NCBI RefSeq assembly: GCF_002813755.1
Contig: NZ_CP018061.1
Coordinates: 738,501-802,500 of the forward strand
Direction: 5' to 3'
DNA: 64,000 bases
From: Enterococcus mundtii
GTDB lineage: Bacteria > Bacillota > Bacilli > Lactobacillales > Enterococcaceae
The notes below the pieces were generated by a model. It saw only the letters and a program-made list of their open reading frames with translations. It did not search any database and was not told the DNA's origin. Made by a program: the position numbers and the translations under genes. The stretch's first letter is position 1; each line of letters begins with the position of its first letter. Shown here piece after piece: positions 18,255 to 27,464 of the stretch.

Positions 18255-19295
18255 ATGATAGAACCAAAATTTAGCATTATTGTGCCAGTCTATAATGCGC
18301 AATCCACGATAAAAAAAACGATCAAAACATTACAGACATTGGACTACGATGATTATGAAGTGATCATCGTCAACGATGGTTCAACAGATGATACTGAAAA
18401 AATGATTGTCACATTGACTGAAGGAAATCCAATTTTTCAATTGATAACAACGGAGAATAATGGCCCAGGTATTGCAAGAAATATTGGTATTGAACAGGCA
18501 AAGGGTTCTTATATTTTATTATTTGATGCCGATGATGAACCGAGCAAATCGATTTTAAAGAACTATGATCAACTACTTACCAATCATCCGCAGACAGATT
18601 TGATAGTCAGCTCTTTTCTTTTTAGAACGATGGATAATGAAAAAGTAGTATCCGAAAAAGTGAATCAGGTACCTGATTCCATTTATCGAAGCCATGAAAC
18701 ATTTTTAGAAGACATGTATCATTTGATGAATCAACAACTAATGTATGTGGTATGGAATAAGTGCTATCGCAGAGATATAGTCATAGCACAAAATATTCGA
18801 TTTAGAAATTACCGTAGCTGCGAAGATCGTATCTTTAATTTAGAATACTATCAACATTGCCAATATGTGGTCATGAATCCAATCGTTGAATATACGTATG
18901 AATTCGTTGGAGGAAAGGGTATCACTAATAAATATTATCCTAATAAATTTCAAACCTTCAAAGAATTTTATTTGATAGCAAACGATGTAACAAATCAAAT
19001 AAACAAACCCGGAATGGCTGCACTTTTATTAAAAGGAACGACTTCAGTGATTTTTTCTATTTATGGCAATTCCGATCAAACATCTAAAGAAAAAAACAGA
19101 GAAGCAAAAAAAGTTTTAGCTGATCCGGTGATTCTTGAAGCTAAAAATATAGCTTTGACAGATTCAACGGCTAAAAAGGTTACGAAGCTTCTGTATAAAT
19201 TACCTGCACCGATTTTTTTATCGGCTGTTAGAATAGGTAGTTTTGTAGAAGAAAAGATGCCAGGATTGATGGCTTTCTTAAAACGATCGTATTAA
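18255..19295 (+). CDS. GT2 glycosyltransferase, epa variable region
   Basis: 346-residue family 2 glycosyltransferase: FSIIVPVYNAQSTI, VNDGSTDDT, GIARNIGIEQAKG and FDADDEP as the metal-binding acidic cluster. The C-terminal half has no recognised domain. No membrane segment except a weakly hydrophobic stretch near the end. It follows epaR by 17 bases (GGGAGG ribosome site), so is probably co-transcribed, and is closed by a terminator. Sugar specificity cannot be read from sequence. Confidence 0.85.
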   Translation: MIEPKFSIIVPVYNAQSTIKKTIKTLQTLDYDDYEVIIVNDGSTDDTEKMIVTLTEGNPIFQLITTENNGPGIARNIGIEQAKGSYILLFDADDEPSKSILKNYDQLLTNHPQTDLIVSSFLFRTMDNEKVVSEKVNQVPDSIYRSHETFLEDMYHLMNQQLMYVVWNKCYRRDIVIAQNIRFRNYRSCEDRIFNLEYYQHCQYVVMNPIVEYTYEFVGGKGITNKYYPNKFQTFKEFYLIANDVTNQINKPGMAALLLKGTTSVIFSIYGNSDQTSKEKNREAKKVLADPVILEAKNIALTDSTAKKVTKLLYKLPAPIFLSAVRIGSFVEEKMPGLMAFLKRSY

Positions 19296-19328
19296 AAAGC
19301 ACGCTCAATCAGTTGAGCGTGCTTTTTC
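19293..19328. terminator. Terminator after the variable-region GT2 gene
   Basis: Perfect stem AAAAAGCACGCTCAA / TTGAGCGTGCTTTTT with a four-base loop; works in either direction. Confidence 0.9.
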
Positions 19329-19417
19329 GTAATGTTTTTTAACCAAATGGCAACTTGTAAAAAACACACGCTTGTGCGAAAATATATAAGAAATTAAAAA
19401 TGGATGAGGCTGTAATA

Positions 19418-20275
19418 ATGTATAGTAATGATGTAGAACTAAAAAATGTGCAAAAAGTCGTACTTGAAATGTCAAAGTACTTTGTTGAATTTTGTAATGA
19501 GAATGGATTGGTATGTTATTTTTGTGGCGGTGGCTGTATTGGATCGATTCGTCATCAGGGATTCATACCTTGGGATGATGACTTAGATTTTTTTATGCCT
19601 AGACAAGACTACGAGAAACTAAAGATCCTTTGGAACAAACATGCAAATAAGGATCGTTATCCGTTATTATTTGCTTCATTAGATTACAATGATCATAATT
19701 CGTTTATGACTATTCGTGATACAGAAACAACGTTTGTAAAAACGTACCAAGAAAATATGGATATCCCACATGGTATTCCTATCGACATTTTTCCATTAGA
19801 TGGTGCACCAGAAAGCAGATATAAACAAAAGATTCAAAAAATATGGGCATTGATCTATGCTTTATTCTGCTCACAAGTAGTACCAGAAAAACATGGGGGG
19901 CTTTTAGCTACTGGAAGCACAGTACTTCTGAATATCTTTAGCTCTAAAAAAGCACGATATAAGATTTGGCGTTTCGCTGAAAAACAAATGAGTAAATATC
20001 CATTTGGTTCAACAAAGTATGTGACAGAGTTGTGTGTCGGGCCAAAATATATGGGTAATATTTATAAGTTGGATGATTTTAAATCTGCAGTTTTTGTCCC
20101 TTTTGAAGATGTCAAGATGCCGATTCCAATCGGTTATGATCGCTATTTGAAACAAGTTTTTGGAGAATATATGGAACTACCTCCAATAGAAGATCGGCAA
20201 CCCCATCACGAGGCTGTTGTTCTTGATACAAAAGTATCATACAAAAAAAGACATAATAAAAATAAGGAGAATTAA
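19418..20275 (+). CDS. LicD-family phosphotransferase
   Basis: About 285 residues. Seen: GGGCIGSIRHQGFIPWDDDLDFFMPR, carrying the WDDDLD signature of the LicD/nucleotidyltransferase-fold family, then GIPIDIFPLDGAP. LicD proteins transfer phosphocholine or other phospho-polyol/phospho-sugar groups onto teichoic acids and surface glycans. ATG 19418 has GAGG nine bases upstream; ATG 19400 is possible. The gene ends directly against the muramidase gene (stop then ATG), so the two are probably co-expressed. Likely adds a phosphodiester-linked group to the epa decoration (inference). Confidence 0.85.
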   Translation: MYSNDVELKNVQKVVLEMSKYFVEFCNENGLVCYFCGGGCIGSIRHQGFIPWDDDLDFFMPRQDYEKLKILWNKHANKDRYPLLFASLDYNDHNSFMTIRDTETTFVKTYQENMDIPHGIPIDIFPLDGAPESRYKQKIQKIWALIYALFCSQVVPEKHGGLLATGSTVLLNIFSSKKARYKIWRFAEKQMSKYPFGSTKYVTELCVGPKYMGNIYKLDDFKSAVFVPFEDVKMPIPIGYDRYLKQVFGEYMELPPIEDRQPHHEAVVLDTKVSYKKRHNKNKEN

Positions 20276-23011
20276 ATGGTGAAGAAAAATACAAGAATGT
20301 TGCCCAGAAAAATCAGCATTAAAAAGATCTTGTCAGGAACACTTTTGTGCACAATGCTATTGAATGGTTTTGCTCCTAGTATGTCTGCAAATGAAATTCA
20401 GTTTTCAAAAGCCAAAACAGGTAAAGATATTTCAGCTGTCCAACAAAGTGATACCACTACCGAAGATACAGCGGGAAGTACATCGAGCAGCTCAACTGAG
20501 AATGTAGAAGAGAGTACTGCTACTACAGAAACAATATCAGAGAGCTCTACCACTACGGATGAGTCAAGTGAGTCCGTAGAAAATAGTTCGACTACAACAG
20601 AAACTGGAGATAGTTCTTCAACAACCGAGAGTAGCTCTACAAACCAAGAAACGACAGAATCAACTGATGAGGCTGCAAAACAACAATCAACTGAAGATGT
20701 CGAAGTTGGTAAACAAGGAACAAACCATAAAAAAGGTACGTATGCAATGCAATCTGGTGGGATATCTTTGCGAGCAGCATCAGTGATTGACAAAGTTTAT
20801 GCGAACAATCCTAATCTTCCAGGTAAACATTTTATAGATGTAGCTAGTTGGAATGGAAATATTTCAGTAGCTGAATACCAAAAAATAAAAAGTTATGGTG
20901 TGACATCTGTATCGGTGAAATTAACAGAAGGAACTTCATACACTAACCCTTATGCTGAGAATCAAATTAACAATGCAAAAGCTGCTGGCTTGACAGTTTC
21001 TGCCTACCATTACAGTTTATATACATCAGCCCAAACTGCACAAGCCGAAGCAAATTATTTTGCTGATGCTGCAAATCGATTGGGATTAAATAAGAATACG
21101 ATCATGTTCAACGACGCAGAAGACCCTACGTTGATTAACAACGGAAGAGACGCACATAATAATTCGCTAGCTTTTAACAGACAACTACAGGCAAAAGGTT
21201 TTTCTAATGCAGCTCTATATATAGGAAAATATTGGATCACTAACGGATATATCAATACTTCGGCTTTCGGTAAAGATCGGGTATGGGTAGCGCAATACCC
21301 TTATTCACCAGATCAATCAATGCAATGGAACAATGACCATGGCGCGTGGCAGTGGTCTTCTAATATGCACTTCCCTGGGATTGCTAATTATGAAAACAGA
21401 CCATTTGATATCTCAATGAGTTACAGTGCATTTTTCAGTGCGCCTAATCCCGGTCCAGATCTAAGTAAATATTATACAACCAATCCAGGTAGAGTCATTG
21501 TCAAACAAGATGATAACTTTTACAATGATGTGAATTTTACTGATCCAGGTCTTAGAGTCAAAAAAAATACTCTTGTGACTGTAAAAAGTATTCAGACAAC
21601 TGCTAGCGGTATCCCTCGATTGTATACAGATAAAGGCTACTTAACGGCGAATAAATCATATGTAGTTGCGGCTCAGAGCAATATCGATTCATACTTCACA
21701 ACGAATCCTAAAAAAGTTCGTTTAAAAGCAGATGATTATTATTACGCAGACACAGACTTCAAGCAACGTTTGAATAAAGTGTCAAAAGGTACCATCGTAG
21801 AAGTAGAGGATCTAGCGTATACCCAATCAGGCATTTTCCGTCTTAAAACAAAGAATGGTTATTTAACAGCTAATAAAAATATAGTTGAACAATTTTTAGA
21901 AATGTCAGATTTATATTATACAGCAAATCCTGGTCAAATCATTACTTTAAAAAATGATCAATATTATAAAGACGTTGAGTTTTCGACAGCAGGTGAATCT
22001 GTCCCAACCGGTACAGTCATAAAAGTAACAGGTATCGAAAAAACTAAAAGTGGGATTCCTCGTCTCAAGACAAATAAAGGCTATTATACTGCTAATAAAG
22101 ACTACGTGATCGCTACAGTATCTGGCATTGATAATTACTACACGATGCGTCCGACACAGGTTGTTTTAAAAGCAAATGACGCCTATTATCGGGACCCTGA
22201 GTTTTTGCATAAAGGAGCGTCGGTCAATAAAGGAACCTTGGTAAATGTAACCGGGGTTGAATATCGTGAAAATGCAGTCCCACGTTTGATTACACCAAAA
22301 GGCTATTTAACTGCGAATAAAAGTTACGTACAAGAAGTGCCAAGTAACATCAACGATTATTACTATAGCAATATCAATCAAGTAGTCATGAAGAAGAACG
22401 ATAGTTACTATAAAGATGTTTCATTCAGCCAAAAAGGTGATCCTGTCTTAAAAGATGAAGTGATCAAAGTGCAAGATATCGTCTTCACTACTAGTGGCAT
22501 CCCACGTTTAAAAACAGCCAAAGGTTATGTGACAGCAAATAAATCTTATGTTATGACATTAGTTTCTAATAGTGATAACTATTTCATAGAAAACCCAAGG
22601 AAAATCATTATGTTAAAAGAGGATCGTTATTATTCGGATCTTGCTTTTAATAATCCTGGGGCGACTATTCCAAAAGGTAGAGTAATCGATGTATTAGGTG
22701 TAGAATTTACAACTACAGGAGTTCCTAGATTAAAAACTGCCAATGGGTATATCACAGCAAATAAAACATATGTGACAGCTGCAGCAAATAGCAATAACAA
22801 CTACTTTGTGACCAATCCAAATAAAGTGCAACTTTTGGTAGATGACCATTATTATAAGGATCTGAACTTTACTCAAAAAGGAAATGCAATTAAAAAAGGG
22901 ACGATTTTGACAATCGAAGGTATTGAATATACCGCATCAGGTATGCCAAGATTGAAAACAGCGGATGGTTACATTACAGCAAATCAAGCCTATGTAAAAA
23001 AAGTAAACTAA
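20276..23011 (+). CDS. Secreted GH25 muramidase with seven C-terminal repeats
   Basis: 911 residues. A signal peptide (basic start, hydrophobic core, SMSA near 35-38) is followed by a Ser/Thr/Glu-rich linker (about 50-140) and a GH25 lysozyme domain (about 185-395): FIDVASWNG, VSVKLTEG, VSAYHYS and FNDAED, holding the Asp and Glu expected in the active site. From about 396 come seven repeats of about 74 residues (xYYTxNP...GIPRLKTxKGYxTANKxYV), most like the DUF5776 wall-binding repeats. It should cleave peptidoglycan at the cell surface. AAGGAG precedes ATG 20276. A peptidoglycan hydrolase inside a polysaccharide cluster is unusual. Confidence 0.9.
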   Translation: MVKKNTRMLPRKISIKKILSGTLLCTMLLNGFAPSMSANEIQFSKAKTGKDISAVQQSDTTTEDTAGSTSSSSTENVEESTATTETISESSTTTDESSESVENSSTTTETGDSSSTTESSSTNQETTESTDEAAKQQSTEDVEVGKQGTNHKKGTYAMQSGGISLRAASVIDKVYANNPNLPGKHFIDVASWNGNISVAEYQKIKSYGVTSVSVKLTEGTSYTNPYAENQINNAKAAGLTVSAYHYSLYTSAQTAQAEANYFADAANRLGLNKNTIMFNDAEDPTLINNGRDAHNNSLAFNRQLQAKGFSNAALYIGKYWITNGYINTSAFGKDRVWVAQYPYSPDQSMQWNNDHGAWQWSSNMHFPGIANYENRPFDISMSYSAFFSAPNPGPDLSKYYTTNPGRVIVKQDDNFYNDVNFTDPGLRVKKNTLVTVKSIQTTASGIPRLYTDKGYLTANKSYVVAAQSNIDSYFTTNPKKVRLKADDYYYADTDFKQRLNKVSKGTIVEVEDLAYTQSGIFRLKTKNGYLTANKNIVEQFLEMSDLYYTANPGQIITLKNDQYYKDVEFSTAGESVPTGTVIKVTGIEKTKSGIPRLKTNKGYYTANKDYVIATVSGIDNYYTMRPTQVVLKANDAYYRDPEFLHKGASVNKGTLVNVTGVEYRENAVPRLITPKGYLTANKSYVQEVPSNINDYYYSNINQVVMKKNDSYYKDVSFSQKGDPVLKDEVIKVQDIVFTTSGIPRLKTAKGYVTANKSYVMTLVSNSDNYFIENPRKIIMLKEDRYYSDLAFNNPGATIPKGRVIDVLGVEFTTTGVPRLKTANGYITANKTYVTAAANSNNNYFVTNPNKVQLLVDDHYYKDLNFTQKGNAIKKGTILTIEGIEYTASGMPRLKTADGYITANQAYVKKVN
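21463..23011 (+). repeat. Seven in-frame repeats of about 222 bp in the muramidase gene
   Basis: Units begin near 21463, 21688, 21910, 22130, 22352, 22574 and 22797, each opening with a YYT/YFT-x-NP-like motif and closing with TANKxYV. The copies have diverged in DNA sequence, so they are old rather than recent duplications. Confidence 0.85.
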
Positions 23012-23020
23012 TACAATAAA

Positions 23021-23066
23021 ACCAGGGACATGAAAAGATCAACTATTTTATGTTCCTGGTTCTTTC
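23021..23066 (+). terminator. Terminator after the muramidase gene
   Basis: ACCAGG-ACAT pairs with ATGT-CCTGGT around a loop, followed by TCTTT. Confidence 0.75.
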
Positions 23067-23096
23067 TAGTGCGTAAAAATTTAACTAGATAAATGT

Positions 23097-23126
23097 TTGT
23101 CGTTAGGACATTTTACCTGGCATAAT
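23097..23126 (+). promoter_or_regulatory. Putative promoter ahead of the CDP-polyol genes
   Basis: TTGTCG (23097-23102), an 18-bp spacer and CATAAT (23121-23126) follow the terminator. A second candidate is TTGACA at 23185-23190 with a poor -10. One of these should drive 23262 onward. Confidence 0.4.
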
Positions 23127-23261
23127 ATAGAAAACATTGAAACTTATTGGTAGTTGTGAGAAAATGTAAAAGGTTGAATGCAGTTTGACACTGGATTATT
23201 ATTAGAACATTAAATATGACAAATACTTCATGTACTTGTAAAGGGAAGGAATTTAAATCGA

Positions 23262-23963
23262 ATGATTACAGCTGTTATTATCGCCGGTGGAGTGGGCAAA
23301 AGAATGGGACAAGATATCCCAAAACAATTTATCAATATTGAAGGAAAACCGATTATTATTTATACCTTGGAATCATTCCAACACCATCCACAAATTGATC
23401 GAATATTAGTGGTTTGTAAATCAGGTTGGGAAGAAACGATGTGGGCGTACATCAAGGAATTCAATATCAGTAAAGTTCAGTGGGTGATTACTGGTGGTTC
23501 AAAAGGTCAAGAATCGATTAATAATGGTGTACAATTCTTAAGGGATTATTCTGAGGACGATGACACGATCATCATTCATGACGGCATTCGTCCATTAGTT
23601 GATGAACTTGTTCTGTCTGATGTCATCGTAAAATGTAAGGAATTTGGAAATGGTGTCACTTCACTTCCTTATAATGAACAGATTTTTATCAAAAAAACAG
23701 AAGAAACGACGGAACAATATGTGGATCGTAATACGTTGCGACGTGTTTCGACACCACAAGCATATCAGTATGGTAAATTGCGAGCTGCATATGATCGAGC
23801 AGTAAAAGAGAATATTGGTATGACGGATTCTTCTTATACAAATACGATGATGGTGGATCTAGGTGAAACACTTTATTTTGCTGCTGGTTCAGACAAAAAT
23901 ATCAAATTGACAACTAGAGAAGATTTAGATTTATTCAAAGCATACTTAAAAATGAAAGACTAG
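23262..23963 (+). CDS. IspD/TarI-family cytidylyltransferase
   Basis: 233 residues. Seen: AVIIAGGVGKRMGQDIPKQF (CTP-binding loop of IspD/TarI), IIHDGIRPLV (catalytic Asp-Arg region) and RRVSTPQAYQY. IspD makes CDP-methylerythritol; TarI makes CDP-ribitol from ribitol-5-phosphate. Position in the epa decoration region, next to an SDR enzyme and upstream of a TagF-like polymerase, favours a CDP-polyol donor for wall glycan over isoprenoid synthesis. S. pneumoniae capsule loci use similar IspD-like plus SDR pairs for CDP-arabinitol or CDP-mannitol, so the polyol is undetermined. ATG 23262 follows GGGAAGGA. Confidence 0.82.
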   Translation: MITAVIIAGGVGKRMGQDIPKQFINIEGKPIIIYTLESFQHHPQIDRILVVCKSGWEETMWAYIKEFNISKVQWVITGGSKGQESINNGVQFLRDYSEDDDTIIIHDGIRPLVDELVLSDVIVKCKEFGNGVTSLPYNEQIFIKKTEETTEQYVDRNTLRRVSTPQAYQYGKLRAAYDRAVKENIGMTDSSYTNTMMVDLGETLYFAAGSDKNIKLTTREDLDLFKAYLKMKD

Positions 23964-23975
23964 GTGGTGAGATAG

Positions 23976-25031
23976 ATGGCTTTAAATACAAATCCGCTAT
24001 ATATAAATGATTTGCAAAAAGTGATCGACCACGTTGAGGGTATCAAAGACTTAAATGGAAAATCACTTTTGATGATTGGTGCATCTGGAATGGTCGGATC
24101 GTTTTTAGTCGATACGATCATGTTAGCAAATGATCATTTAGGAATCGATATTAAAGTATATGCGATGGGGAGAAATCGTAAGAAGCTAGAAGCACGATTT
24201 GAAAAGTATCAATCAAGTAATAATTTTCAAATCGTAGAAGGGGATGTTACTGAACCTTTAGATCCTTCTATCAAAGCTGATTACATCATTCATGGAGCTA
24301 GTAATACGCATCCTAGAGCCTATGCGACAGATCCTATTGGGACGATCATGACTAATTTAGCTGGCACGGAACAAGTCTTAAAGCACGCAGTAGCTACGAA
24401 TGCTACACGCACACTATTTTTATCTACTGTAGAAATATATGGGGAAAATAGAGGAGATGTAGATAAATTTAAGGAAGACTACTGTGGCTATATCGATTGT
24501 AATACGCTAAGAGCCGGTTATCCTGAAGGTAAGAGAGTCAGTGAATCCTTGTGTCAAGCGTATATCGCTAAACATGATCTAGATATTGTCATACCAAGAT
24601 TATGCCGTACATTTGGACCTACGATGTTATTATCTGATTCAAAAGCTTCTTCACAATTTATTTTGAATGCAGCTCGAGAAGAAGATATCGTTTTAAAAAG
24701 TGAAGGCAAACAGTATTTTTCTTATATTTATGTTGGTGATGCAGTCTCTGCCATCCTCCATTTGATGATCCACGGTAAAAACGGAGAAGCGTATAATGTA
24801 TCAGAAGAGGCTTTTGACTTGCAATTAAGAGATCTTGCGGGAAAATTGGCAGAAATAAACAATAAAAAAGTTATCTTTGAATTGCCCGATGAAACTGAAA
24901 AAAAAGGTTTCTCAAAAGCAAATACAGCAATCTTAGACAATCAAAAACTCAAGGAAACTGGGTGGAATTCAGCATTTACACTTGAAGAATCTTTAGCTCA
25001 CACAGTAAAATTAGTTAAGGATGAAGTTTAA
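23976..25031 (+). CDS. NAD-dependent epimerase/dehydratase (extended SDR), CDP-polyol partner
   Basis: 351 residues. Seen: MIGASGMVGSFLVDTI (Rossmann), GASNTHPRAY, FLSTVEIYG (active-site Ser/Thr) and YPEGKRVSE, the YxxxK pair. The core resembles UDP-glucuronate decarboxylase and similar SDRs. It lies twelve bases after the cytidylyltransferase, so I infer it makes or reduces the polyol-phosphate that enzyme activates, replacing the TarJ dehydrogenase of ordinary ribitol systems. Ribosome site AGGTGGTGAGA. Stop overlaps the next ATG (TAATG). Confidence 0.8.
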   Translation: MALNTNPLYINDLQKVIDHVEGIKDLNGKSLLMIGASGMVGSFLVDTIMLANDHLGIDIKVYAMGRNRKKLEARFEKYQSSNNFQIVEGDVTEPLDPSIKADYIIHGASNTHPRAYATDPIGTIMTNLAGTEQVLKHAVATNATRTLFLSTVEIYGENRGDVDKFKEDYCGYIDCNTLRAGYPEGKRVSESLCQAYIAKHDLDIVIPRLCRTFGPTMLLSDSKASSQFILNAAREEDIVLKSEGKQYFSYIYVGDAVSAILHLMIHGKNGEAYNVSEEAFDLQLRDLAGKLAEINNKKVIFELPDETEKKGFSKANTAILDNQKLKETGWNSAFTLEESLAHTVKLVKDEV

Positions 25032-26011
25032 TGTGTACAATTAGTATAATCGTGCCTGTATATAAAGTAGAGAAGTATTTAAAAAAATGTGTTGATTCTA
25101 TTATTGCACAAACTTTTACTGATATTGAAATTATTTTAGTCGATGATGGTTCTCCAGATGATAGTGGGAAAATATGTGACGAATATGCGGTTCAAGATAA
25201 ACGTATAAAGGTCATTCATAAAGAAAATGGCGGATTGAGTAGTGCTCGTAATGCGGGTATTGAGATGGCTAAAGGAAAGTATTTAGGATTTATTGATAGT
25301 GATGATTATATTGCTGAAGATATGTTTGAAATATTGTATGATCAGTTACTGGATTATGATGCGGATATAGCTACAATAGGCATGATCGATGTGTATGAAA
25401 ACAAAGAAACAAAGGTCAATAACTTAAAATTAGTTGAAGTTCTAGATCAAAAAGATGCGATAAAAGCTGTTCTAGATAGTACAGATGTATACGCGTATGC
25501 AGTCAATAAACTTTATAAAAAAGAACTTTTCGACACTGTACGCTATCCTATTGGGAAAATTGTAGAAGATGCTTTTATAATTATGGATCTATTACTTCAA
25601 TGTGATAGGATAGTTACTAATACTGAACAAAAATATTATTATTATCGAAGAAATGACAGTATTACTGGATTGTCTTTTTCGACTAAAAATTTTGATGTGA
25701 TTGAAGCATGGGAAAAAAATGGTGAGTTAGTGAAGAACGCTTACCCAGAACTTTCAGATTCGATCCATCGTAGAATATGTTGGGCATATTTTGATGTTTT
25801 AGATAAGATAGCGATCAGTGATAATAGTGAATCAAAAGAAATCAGAAAACCGCTAGTGAAATTTTTAAAATCGAATTTCATGTTTGTAATGAAAAATCCA
25901 ATATTCACTAAAAGTCGAAAACTGTCGATGCTTGCATTAATGATAAGTAATTTATGTTATGATACATTAGCCAAGATAAAATATAATTATGTAACTAAGA
26001 AAAATAGTTGA
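25031..26011 (+). CDS. GT2 glycosyltransferase, epa variable region
   Basis: 326 residues, GT2: ISIIVPVYKVEKYLKKCVDSI, VDDGSPDDSG, KENGGLSSARNAG and GFIDSDDYI, matching CpsI/EpsJ-like enzymes that add sugars to repeat units. ATG 25031 overlaps the upstream stop, so expression is coupled to the CDP-polyol genes. Base composition is more A+T-rich than in the epa core, as expected for an exchangeable region. Confidence 0.86.
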   Translation: MCTISIIVPVYKVEKYLKKCVDSIIAQTFTDIEIILVDDGSPDDSGKICDEYAVQDKRIKVIHKENGGLSSARNAGIEMAKGKYLGFIDSDDYIAEDMFEILYDQLLDYDADIATIGMIDVYENKETKVNNLKLVEVLDQKDAIKAVLDSTDVYAYAVNKLYKKELFDTVRYPIGKIVEDAFIIMDLLLQCDRIVTNTEQKYYYYRRNDSITGLSFSTKNFDVIEAWEKNGELVKNAYPELSDSIHRRICWAYFDVLDKIAISDNSESKEIRKPLVKFLKSNFMFVMKNPIFTKSRKLSMLALMISNLCYDTLAKIKYNYVTKKNS

Positions 26012-26041
26012 TGGCTTAAAAATGAATGTGACAGGAGAAGA

Positions 26042-27445
26042 ATGAGTTTTATGGAAACAAAAAAAGATGATTATCTTCAAAAAGGTAAAAATATTTTTAT
26101 AGTAGGGTTATTGGTCCTGCTCATCAGTAGAGCAGTTGGTGCGTACAGTTTACTTCCTTCTACAATTGATAGTGTACTGTTTTCGATATTAGCGATATTT
26201 GGTTCAATTGTATTATTAGCTGATTTTTTTACTAGAGTATTGAAAAAAAATCGTTGGACATATGATATCTTGCTACTTTTATTTATCGTTATCATGTGTA
26301 TTTCTAGCTTGATAAACATGAAGTACGGTATATTTGGTAATCTCAAATTTATTGTATGGCAAGCATTATATTTCTTTATTGTCTATGACAATGGAATCAG
26401 CAGTGATAGAAATAAGGCCGATCACTTATTATCGATCATAAGTGGAACATTGATAGTGATTTGGACTAGTTTAGTAGTCGTTTCATTAGGGATGTTTTTG
26501 ACTCAGTACAATTATTCAGTCCAATTAAGCAGAGTCAATCCCCTTAGAATAGGTATGTTGGAAGGTAGACTATTTGGTGTATTTTCTGATCCAAACTATG
26601 GTTCCGTGATGTGTGTAGTAACGATCTTTCTTAGCTTGTATTATATCTTTAGTAAGAAATATTCAAACAAATGGTTGTTGACAGGTGTGTATTTTTCAAT
26701 CTTCTTAAATATCAGTTACATCATTTTATCAGGTTCTAGAAATGGCTTGATTACTTTATTAGTGACAACTTTTGTTTTTGTTTTCTTTTCGATGTATCAG
26801 TATCAATTAAAGAAAAAAATGAACCTTCTTTTAAACATCTTGCTTTCAATAGTAAGTGGGGTGGCTGTTATGGCCATTGTTTTTGGCGGAGCTCAGTTGA
26901 TCAAAATCGGATGGTCATATTTTCCACAGTTTTTTGAGAAAAAACAAACTGGAATTACAGCAGGTAGAGTCAACTTAACAAGGCCCGATGTGGCACAAAG
27001 TACAGATGTATCTAATTTACGTTTTACTATTTGGAAAAGTGCTGTAGAGATTTTTCAATCAAGTTGGTTATTTGGTACTTCCCCTAAAAATATGATTGCT
27101 TATGCACAAGATGTTTTACCAAATACTTATATTGCACAACGTAATTTTTCTGTACACAATGCGTATTTGAATACTCTAGCATCTACTGGGATATTAGGTG
27201 GTCTAACATTTGTTGCTTTCATCGTTAGTAAAGCAGCTCGTATCATCACCTTTTTATTCAAACCAATCACTAATTTATTTGGTACACGAATGATTTATTG
27301 TATTTGTGGTATTTTTGCATTAGCATTTTCTGGATTTTTCCATAATGAAATGATTCTTGTGAATATTTCTGGCGCATTCTTATTCTGGTTTTTACTTGGT
27401 GAAGTAATCGGGAAGCTAAAAGCAAGCGATGGAATGAATCAATAA
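26042..27445 (+). CDS. Wzy-like O-antigen polymerase/ligase
   Basis: 467 residues, about eleven hydrophobic segments and a large outer loop (about 290-370: SWLFGTSPKNMIAYAQDVLP, SVHNAYLNTLASTGILGG). The H-N-x-Y-L-N-T-L-A motif is that of the O-antigen ligase/Wzy family. It probably polymerises repeat units made by the neighbouring glycosyltransferases on the outer membrane face. AGGAG before ATG 26042; ATG 26051 is an alternative. Confidence 0.82.
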   Translation: MSFMETKKDDYLQKGKNIFIVGLLVLLISRAVGAYSLLPSTIDSVLFSILAIFGSIVLLADFFTRVLKKNRWTYDILLLLFIVIMCISSLINMKYGIFGNLKFIVWQALYFFIVYDNGISSDRNKADHLLSIISGTLIVIWTSLVVVSLGMFLTQYNYSVQLSRVNPLRIGMLEGRLFGVFSDPNYGSVMCVVTIFLSLYYIFSKKYSNKWLLTGVYFSIFLNISYIILSGSRNGLITLLVTTFVFVFFSMYQYQLKKKMNLLLNILLSIVSGVAVMAIVFGGAQLIKIGWSYFPQFFEKKQTGITAGRVNLTRPDVAQSTDVSNLRFTIWKSAVEIFQSSWLFGTSPKNMIAYAQDVLPNTYIAQRNFSVHNAYLNTLASTGILGGLTFVAFIVSKAARIITFLFKPITNLFGTRMIYCICGIFALAFSGFFHNEMILVNISGAFLFWFLLGEVIGKLKASDGMNQ

Positions 27446-27464
27446 GAATGTGAGGAAAAGTTAT

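Noticed and set aside
20398..20793. 131-codon reverse-strand ORF opposite the muramidase gene
   Set aside because: It mirrors the Ser/Thr/Glu-rich linker; its Ser/Val-rich composition is a codon shadow, with no ribosome site.
23262..23963. Calling this gene ispD of the methylerythritol pathway
   Set aside because: Family match alone allows it, but the surface-glycan context and the SDR and TagF-like partners favour a CDP-polyol role; enterococci are known to use the mevalonate pathway.
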